Below, piece after piece: positions 16,910-21,999 of a DNA stretch of 21,999 nucleotides (position 1 is its first letter; every line of letters starts with the position of its first letter). Both the position numbers and the translations under genes were made by a program. The notes under the pieces are model-generated. The model was not told the origin of the DNA. It made no database searches and saw only the letters and a list, made by a program, of their open reading frames with translations. The stretch is from positions 1-21,999 of the forward strand of contig JAJRSP010000054.1 in NCBI GenBank assembly GCA_024278775.1, read 5' to 3'. The DNA comes from Planctomycetota bacterium (lineage in GTDB: Bacteria; Planctomycetota; Phycisphaerae; UBA1845).

Positions 16910-18133
16910 CTAGTCTTCCTTTGTCGCTTCGTTGGTGTCGGCCTTCGCTTCGACCTCAACCTTTGCCGGCTCGAGCGCAGGCATCTTCAGTATCTCGCGA
17001 ATCCGAGCGTTCACGACCTCACCGTCGCGGGTCACCATCGTATCACGATGGACCTGGTTTTCCATATCGAGGGCCAACGCACCCTCCTTATCCGTAATTT
17101 CCTTGAACAACGTGAGCAGGTTTCGAGCGTACATCTGCGACGCATGGAACGGCACCGTCGAGGCCAGGTTTGTCGGACCCATGATCGTGACACCATGCAC
17201 CACGACCGCCTCGTCCGCCTTGGTCAATTCGCAATTGCCACCGCGCTCGGCCGCGAGGTCCACAATGACTGAACCCGGCATCATCCCCTTGACCATATCC
17301 CCGGTCACAATCACAGGAGACTGCCGCCCGGGAATGGCTGCGGTCGTGATGATAACGTGACTCTCCGCGCACACACCGGTCATGAACTCCCGCTGCTTGC
17401 GGATGAAGTCCTCGCCCATCTCCTTGGCGTAGCCGCCCTTGTCCTCGGCCCCTTCCGCTTCGAGGTCCATCTCGACAAACTTGGCCCCGAGGCTCTCGAT
17501 CTGCTCCTTAACCGCCGGTCGCACGTCATACGCGGACACCACCGCCCCGAGGCGTTTGGCCGTCGCGATCGCCTGCAATCCCGCAACACCGGCCCCGACC
17601 ACCAGCACGTGGGCGGGCGTGATCGTACCCGCAGCCGTCATAAACATCGGGAACATACGGGGAGAAGCATCGGCAGCCATCAGCACGGCCTTATAGCCCG
17701 CGACCGTCGCCATGGAAGAGAGCACATCCATGCTCTGCGCCCGCGTGATCCGAGGGATCATTTCCAACGCGAAAGCGGTCACCCCTTTCGCGGCCAATTC
17801 CTGAATCGCACCCGGCTCACCAAGCGGATCCATCGACGCAAAGATGATCTGACCGGGCCGCATGAGTTCCAGGTCGGCTCGACCGGCAGCTTGATTGGCT
17901 CCGAAGCCCCGCACCTGAAACACGGCCTCGGCTGAGCCAAACAGAGAAGCCCGATCGGCCGCAATGGTGGCACCGTGTTTCTGGTAGGCCTCGTCGGTGT
18001 AGCCGGCCGCGTCACCCGCGCCCGACTCCACCATCATCTCATGACCGGCTTTGGCCAATGCCGTGGCCGAGTCGGGAATCAACGCGACCCGACACTCACC
18101 GGGAAAGGTCTCTTTGGGGACTCCGATTTTCAT
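16910..18133 (-). CDS. pntAA: NAD(P) transhydrogenase, NAD(H)-binding alpha-1 subunit
   Basis: PntAA is the peripheral domain I that binds NAD(H) and exchanges hydride with PntB. It has 407 residues with alanine-dehydrogenase-like folds: the start MKIGVPKETFPGECRVALIP is canonical, IPRITRAQSMD is at 126-136, and the dinucleotide-binding VVGAGVAGLQA is at 178-188. SAYDVRPAVKEQIESLGAKF (200-219) and QSPVIV (271-276) follow. The last 20 or so residues are a charged, acidic tail that is not expected to be conserved. The ATG at 18131-18133 has only a weak ribosome site (GGA about 10 bases upstream). It is the first gene of the pnt operon. A promoter-like pair TTGAGA (18170-18175) and TATCGC (18147-18152), 17 bases apart, lies just upstream on the minus strand. 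Confidence 0.95.
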   Translation of the reverse strand: MKIGVPKETFPGECRVALIPDSATALAKAGHEMMVESGAGDAAGYTDEAYQKHGATIAADRASLFGSAEAVFQVRGFGANQAAGRADLELMRPGQIIFASMDPLGEPGAIQELAAKGVTAFALEMIPRITRAQSMDVLSSMATVAGYKAVLMAADASPRMFPMFMTAAGTITPAHVLVVGAGVAGLQAIATAKRLGAVVSAYDVRPAVKEQIESLGAKFVEMDLEAEGAEDKGGYAKEMGEDFIRKQREFMTGVCAESHVIITTAAIPGRQSPVIVTGDMVKGMMPGSVIVDLAAERGGNCELTKADEAVVVHGVTIMGPTNLASTVPFHASQMYARNLLTLFKEITDKEGALALDMENQVHRDTMVTRDGEVVNARIREILKMPALEPAKVEVEAKADTNEATKED

Positions 18134-18546
18134 GCTACGCGTTCCAGCGATATTTCCGTTTCAACTCGGTCTCAAATCCGGCGACAAGCCCCGCCCGGGC
18201 CACACACCGCCGCAATCCCGTCGGGGCGGCACCATACCGTACATCGGCTAGCATGGCCACCACGACACACAAGCAACACCCATCTGCAAAGATTCCACAG
18301 CCCTGCGTCACAGACAACCGGGCCAACCACCGCGCAGACCGCCCCGGGCGTCCCTCGACGCATCGCCATCTCGCCCGAAACGACTACAGTTTTCATGCCA
18401 CAAATCCCCATTCGTCGGCACAAAATCCAAATAAGTGACGCTCCTGGTACCCAAGGCAAAGCTCCCACGCCATTACGCAAGAAACCCCGACGCCGACGGT
18501 CTGCGACAGGAATACCATCCGGTCTTCTCCGACATCAGGGAACGCC
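18134..18546. other. Gene-free stretch upstream of the pnt operon
   Basis: These 413 bases separate the pntAA start from the SGNH gene stop, both on the minus strand. Short frames exist on both strands, but none has a ribosome site, recognisable protein character or signal sequence. The part next to pntAA contains the weak promoter candidate TTGAGA-N17-TATCGC (18147-18175, minus strand). Several GC-rich self-complementary pieces (CCCGGG near 18194, CCCCGGGCG near 18342) are visible but form no clear terminator. I see no RNA gene or repeat array in it. Confidence 0.5.
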
Positions 18547-19863
18547 CTAGCGAGTTGGTTCGAGCCAGCCACGCTCCGAGAGAAAAGCGTAGGTCGCATC
18601 GGCCGCAATCCGATGGGCCAACTTGTTGGGGTGAATGTCATCGGGGAACAGATGGTTCCCGACCAGCCCATGGGTCCGCGCGTACCGCCGGTAGATCGGC
18701 GTCAAGTCAAGAAAAGGCACCCCGTCCCGGAGGCATAGGGCGGCCAGCCAATCCTGTGGCCGCGACCATTGATCCCCCGGCATGTCGATCTGATGACCCG
18801 TCGGAAAGCAAACGATGGCGACGGGACGTCCGGAGTCACGGGCGAGCGAAATAATCCGAGCCAGGTTCTTACCAGTGATTCGAAGCGCCTCTTGGATACG
18901 CGGCGAGTCGAAGTGATCGATAACCGCCTCGGGCGCGTACTCGGTTTCTCGTGCTTTGAGTTCGGCGCGCGTCGGACCAAACCATTGAAAGATCAGCGCC
19001 CGGCTCATCCGGAACAAACCCGACCACTCCAGCGCAGACGGCTCCGGCGGTGCCAGGTGTTTCGTTCGTCCGCCGTACTTGACAAGCCTGAACTTCTGCC
19101 CGATGTCGTTCAGGCAAAACACCTGAACGATCACGTCGGGGTCATATCGAAGCCCTTGTTCCTTGAGGAGATCATACTCCTGCCAGGGCGAATACCCCGT
19201 GACGGAGGCGTTCACGACGGAGAGATGGGGGTATCCTCCGGCGTTCGCGGCCATCCTCTCGATCAGGCGTACGAAACCATCCTCGTCATCGACGCCCTGT
19301 CCAAACGCAATCGAATCTCCAAGAAAAAGGAGGCGGTGTTCGTCTGCCTGCTTCTCGTAGGGGATGAGCGGACCACGCAGACCCTGTTCGTTGATCCTGT
19401 AGGTGGTGTGGCCGTCGGTATGTACCCAGCCCGGACGGAACATCCAGTACCGCGTCGGGTGAGGCATCATGATCTCGGTCCTCGGTTTGATAGGCCGGTA
19501 GCCAACCGAGGCGATCCTGTCTGCGGACACGAGCAGCAGTGGCCCGACGCTCGCCAGCGCAACGCGGCTCCACCACCGGGCCACGTGCGTGCGCCGCCGG
19601 GCGCGGAAGAAAAGCAACCCGAGGCCCACGGCCAACCCGACATGAAACAAGATCGCCAGCCGCAACGCCGAAAACTGCCAATGCGCCAGGATCAATCCCC
19701 ATCGGTCCAACTCCCACCGGAGCAGCAATCCCACCGACACGACAGCCAGATAAACAATCATGACCGACAAGCAAGCGGTAAACGCACGCCGATCGTCGCG
19801 CAGCCCAATCACGTTGGAAGGACGTCCTTCGGACCGTGTCGACGATGCGGAAGATTCACTCAT
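18547..19863 (-). CDS. Membrane-anchored SGNH hydrolase-like protein
   Basis: This is a 438-residue protein from the ATG at 19861-19863. Three hydrophobic spans (about 30-50, 65-86, 98-116) are followed by a SGNH/GDSL hydrolase-like domain. That domain has the block I motif FLGDSIAFGQG (S184 as nucleophile), a block III-like CLNDIG (N252) and a C-terminal DDIHPN with D408 and H411 as the D-x-x-H pair. The catalytic residues therefore look complete. Such enzymes often remove or add acyl groups on surface polysaccharides or lipids; the substrate here is unknown. The hydrolase part, preceded by an RYRINEQGLRG-like segment, probably faces the periplasm. The frame is open back to 19926, but a TATAAT box lies between that point and 19863, so the shorter start is preferred. 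There is no clear ribosome site. Confidence 0.82.
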   Translation of the reverse strand: MSESSASSTRSEGRPSNVIGLRDDRRAFTACLSVMIVYLAVVSVGLLLRWELDRWGLILAHWQFSALRLAILFHVGLAVGLGLLFFRARRRTHVARWWSRVALASVGPLLLVSADRIASVGYRPIKPRTEIMMPHPTRYWMFRPGWVHTDGHTTYRINEQGLRGPLIPYEKQADEHRLLFLGDSIAFGQGVDDEDGFVRLIERMAANAGGYPHLSVVNASVTGYSPWQEYDLLKEQGLRYDPDVIVQVFCLNDIGQKFRLVKYGGRTKHLAPPEPSALEWSGLFRMSRALIFQWFGPTRAELKARETEYAPEAVIDHFDSPRIQEALRITGKNLARIISLARDSGRPVAIVCFPTGHQIDMPGDQWSRPQDWLAALCLRDGVPFLDLTPIYRRYARTHGLVGNHLFPDDIHPNKLAHRIAADATYAFLSERGWLEPTR

Positions 19864-19870
19864 CTCGGCA

Positions 19871-19876
19871 ATTATA
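19871..19876 (-). promoter_or_regulatory. TATAAT -10 box 12 nt before the SGNH gene start
   Basis: On the minus strand a perfect TATAAT is followed by TGCCGAG and then the ATG at 19863. A start of transcription six to eight bases below the box would fall on or next to the ATG, giving a leaderless or nearly leaderless message. This fits the lack of a Shine-Dalgarno sequence. The -35 region is weak (TGGGAC at 17 bases). Confidence 0.4.
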
Positions 19877-19923
19877 CGCGCCGGATCAGCACCGTCCCAC
19901 GCTATTGAGATATCGACGATACG

Positions 19924-19961
19924 CAAGAAGCCCGCGACGCCGGCGCATCGCGAGCTTCTTG
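19924..19961 (-). terminator. Strong hairpin downstream of the DUF4097-like gene
   Basis: CAAGAAGCCCGCGA (19924-19937) and TCGCGAGCTTCTTG (19948-19961) pair over 14 positions with a single mismatch, around a 10-base loop CGCCGGCGCA. It lies about 100 bases beyond the DUF4097-like stop at 20060 and just upstream of the SGNH promoter region, so it probably ends the first transcript. There is no T-run, so the mechanism is uncertain. Confidence 0.5.
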
Positions 19962-20059
19962 AGAGGGAGGTACGACACGTTGTTATTTGTCAGGCACGGG
20001 CAGACGCGCACCTGGGTCTACGCTGGCGTCCCGGCGCGTCGGTATGCCAGCGCGGGAGG

Positions 20060-20899
20060 CTATTGAACCACGTGTACGCTTCCGTTGTGTGTGCGGATGG
20101 CCAGTAGCTCGCCGCCGTCGCCTATTTTGCCAACCAGTCGCCGCCGGGACTTCTCCTTCTCCTGCATCGGCACCGAACAACGAATGCCACCGTTTTCGGT
20201 TTGCACGTCAAGCTCAAGCGATGTCGAGTCGTCCACCGTCATCTCCACGCCGCCGTTGTGGGTCTCGATCCGGCCGCGGACGACCTGACAACCAGCCAAG
20301 TCGGCCGTGATCGATCCGTTATGCGTCGCCAGGTTCAAGTCGCGTCCGGAGAATGTCGCCTGAATGCCGCCGTTGTGCGTCGCTGCAGTGAGTTTTGCCC
20401 CGGACGTATCGGCCGTGATCGCCCCGTTGTGTGTGGCGAATGTCAGGTCACCCGCCAGACCGGTGATATTCACGCGACCGTTATGCGTGGCACCGCTGAG
20501 GTCGATCTCGCTCGGCGCGTGGATGTCGAAAGCCACGCTCGCGACCCAAGTTGGCGACTTAATCCCCTTCCAACGATAGCCGATCCGCTGCGTGCCCTCA
20601 CCGGCCGACTCGACGAACACCTCCAAGGCGTCCATCGCACGGGCTGCGTCATCTGCCGTTAGGCCGCGAGTCTTCTTCGTCACTACGACGTAGGCCTCAC
20701 CCGATGTCCCGGTAAAATGAATGAACCCGTTGTGGGTATTGACCTCGATCCGTTTCAGGCCGGTTGTATCCACGGCCATCCGTTCCGTAGATTTCTCGGT
20801 CCACACGCCGGGACCCCAATGTCCGTTGATGCTGATACAACCGGCGCTCGACAGAGCCACTCCGACCAGCAGTGTTCCCAATATGTTCCGTCGCACCAT
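20060..20899 (-). CDS. DUF4097-like lipoprotein with THNG repeats
   Basis: This is a 279-residue protein with a lipoprotein signal peptide (MVRRNILGTLLVGVALSSAGC, lipidated Cys21). The mature part begins with a SERMAVDTTGLKRIEV-like strand. It then has a beta-rich body in which the tetrapeptide THNG recurs at 55-58, 138-141, 156-159, 174-177, 192-195, 213-216 and 270-273, with a TENG variant at 234-237. The four central copies are exactly 18 residues apart, often within the phrase ATHNG. This fits the DUF4097/DUF4098-type families, whose repeats build a right-handed beta-solenoid-like sheet. The function is not known. The start is taken as the ATG at 20897-20899, with GAGGGAG seven bases before it; the adjoining GTG at 20902 is too close to that site. 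It is probably a stand-alone gene. Confidence 0.8.
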   Translation of the reverse strand: MVRRNILGTLLVGVALSSAGCISINGHWGPGVWTEKSTERMAVDTTGLKRIEVNTHNGFIHFTGTSGEAYVVVTKKTRGLTADDAARAMDALEVFVESAGEGTQRIGYRWKGIKSPTWVASVAFDIHAPSEIDLSGATHNGRVNITGLAGDLTFATHNGAITADTSGAKLTAATHNGGIQATFSGRDLNLATHNGSITADLAGCQVVRGRIETHNGGVEMTVDDSTSLELDVQTENGGIRCSVPMQEKEKSRRRLVGKIGDGGELLAIRTHNGSVHVVQ

Positions 20900-21073
20900 C
20901 ACCGAACTCCCTCAGAATGATATTGCCGATCGGCCCAAGCGCGACGCCACGCCTACCGCGACCGACAACGTTCCTAACCACTCTTTCGTAAAAACCTACC
21001 TCATATTTGCGAGGCGGGTCGCTTGATCCACAAATTCTTACAAAAGTGATGTGAGCACAGGTGCCGGGCCGCG

Positions 21074-21999
21074 TTACCGACGCCGCGTGCGGAGCAGCAC
21101 CAAAAACAACGGCACGCCCACGATCGCCGTCACCACGCCGATGGGCAGGGTCGCGCTGCCAAGCTGTTGCCCCGTCGCCCAACCCGCCACCCGCATGGTC
21201 ATCTGGGAACCCCAATCGCAGAGGATCAAGAAGGCACCCCCCAGCAGCGCTGACACCGGCAGCAACACCCGGCCATCCGAACCAACCAACAGCTTGGCGA
21301 TATGCGGCACGACAAGCCCGACGAACCCGATCGGCCCGCACTGACCGACGGCCGCCGCCACCGCGAGCGTACACACGACCACACAGACAATCTGTAGCCG
21401 CCGGATACTGACACCGCGCGTGATCGCCAACTCATCGCCGAGCCGGTACTGGTTCAGCGCGCGGGACAGCAGCACCACAACCACCCACGCGGGGAGCATC
21501 AGCGGTAGCAGCCTGGTGCCGGCCACCATCTCCACGGCGTCGAGCGACCCCATCATCCAACGCACCATCGCGAAGGTCTGGCGTTGGCTCGACACCGACG
21601 TGACGAGCATCATCATCGCCGAACAAAACAGACCCATCGTTACCCCGGCGAGCAGCAGTTCGTTGGAGGTCAGTCGGCGCACGCCGGACGCAATCAGCAT
21701 CACGACGGCCACCACGACCACCGCGCCTCCGAACGCCGACACCGCGAGCGAGGAAATGCCACCGAGTGACATGATCCAACCCAGTTTGATCGCGATCATG
21801 GCTCCGAGTGAGCCGCCGCTCGCCACACCCAACGTGTACGGGGTGGCCAAAGGATTGCGAAAGAGGATCTGAAACGTCGCCCCGCACAACGCGAGCGTCA
21901 TGCCGATCTGTAGCGCGAGCAGCGTGCGCGGCATGCGCTGGTTAAAGATCATCCGTGCTGTTTGGGAAAAGGCCTCACACTCCGACTCGGACACGACGC
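21074..21999 (-). CDS. FecCD/BtuC-type ABC transporter permease (5' end outside window)
   Basis: The frame is open to the window edge (the codons at 21992-21997 read as valines, not a credible start), so the first roughly 30 to 60 residues, including the first membrane helix, are missing. The visible 308 residues match the FecCD permease family for iron-siderophore, haem or cobalamin import. They include NQRMPRTLLALQIGMTLALCGA, FQILFRNPLATPYTLGVASGG (the conserved RNPLA.P..LG signature), many hydrophobic spans, the GPIGFVGLVVPHIAK cytoplasmic coupling segment and the usual end IGVVTAIVGVPLFLVLLRTRRR. It forms the inner-membrane channel together with an ATPase and a binding protein, neither visible here; they may lie upstream. 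The substrate cannot be assigned. Confidence 0.92.
   Translation of the reverse strand, partial: VVSESECEAFSQTARMIFNQRMPRTLLALQIGMTLALCGATFQILFRNPLATPYTLGVASGGSLGAMIAIKLGWIMSLGGISSLAVSAFGGAVVVVAVVMLIASGVRRLTSNELLLAGVTMGLFCSAMMMLVTSVSSQRQTFAMVRWMMGSLDAVEMVAGTRLLPLMLPAWVVVVLLSRALNQYRLGDELAITRGVSIRRLQIVCVVVCTLAVAAAVGQCGPIGFVGLVVPHIAKLLVGSDGRVLLPVSALLGGAFLILCDWGSQMTMRVAGWATGQQLGSATLPIGVVTAIVGVPLFLVLLRTRRR

Noticed and set aside
17975..18550. Plus-strand open frame of 191 codons crossing the pntAA start and the 413-base gap
   Set aside because: It begins antisense to pntAA, has no ribosome site and gives a Pro/Arg/His-rich product without domain features.
18769..19908. Plus-strand open frame of 379 codons opposite the SGNH-like gene
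   Set aside because: It is antisense to the gene carrying intact GDS, ND and DxxH motifs, and shows no domain of its own.

Overview
This is a 22-kb, GC-rich stretch of a bacterial chromosome. It holds fourteen protein genes I can support, of which the first and last are cut by the window edges. I see no rRNA, tRNA, CRISPR array, transposase, integrase or phage gene. The mix of genes suggests a Planctomycetota bacterium, perhaps of the Phycisphaerae. It includes the tail of a surface protein with a cohesin-like fold, a very large propeller-type hybrid histidine kinase, several signal-peptide or lipobox proteins of thinly characterised families (DUF1579-like, DUF4097-like, TPR-like), and frequent GTG/TTG starts. 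This lineage call is inference from protein character, not from a marker gene.

Layout. At 1-501 (+) is the C-terminal end of an exported protein, closed by a clear hairpin/T-tract terminator (545-572). At 710-4483 (+) is a hybrid histidine kinase with its own good promoter (TTGAGT-N17-TATAAT). It carries a periplasmic propeller, Y_Y_Y domain, one membrane span, HisKA/HATPase, receiver and HPt. Convergent to it, on the minus strand, come a membrane-bound nucleotide-sugar 4,6-dehydratase of the CapD/FlaA1/WbpM type (4551-6563), a secreted TPR-like protein of unknown role (6755-7870) and a DUF1579-like lipoprotein (8082-8657). They are followed by a two-gene unit (8839-12881) in which a GT-B glycosyltransferase overlaps by 4 nt a large fused FAD/iron-sulfur 2-hydroxyacid dehydrogenase.

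A divergent plus-strand pair follows: ribF (FMN/FAD synthesis), overlapped by 4 nt by an NrnA-like DHH phosphoesterase (13015-15002). It faces the tightly packed three-gene proton-translocating transhydrogenase operon pntAA-pntAB-pntB (18133 down to 15135, minus). The gap between the convergent ends holds a perfect 13-bp inverted repeat. The right end, all minus strand, has a membrane-anchored SGNH hydrolase-like protein with a TATAAT box 12 nt before its likely start, a DUF4097-like lipoprotein built on a THNG repeat with an 18-residue period, and a FecCD-type metal-chelate ABC permease cut by the window end.

Functionally the window is mostly housekeeping redox and cofactor metabolism (RibF, Pnt, FAD/Fe-S dehydrogenase), envelope or polysaccharide functions (CapD-like, glycosyltransferase, SGNH, lipoproteins) and one large sensor. 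I did not find a convincing new multi-gene system. The best candidates for follow-up are the self-contained phosphorelay kinase with no visible output partner, the structured intergenic repeat at 15027-15091, the THNG-repeat lipoprotein and the unclassified secreted protein at 6755-7870. Promoter and terminator calls come from reading the sequence by eye and are predictions.
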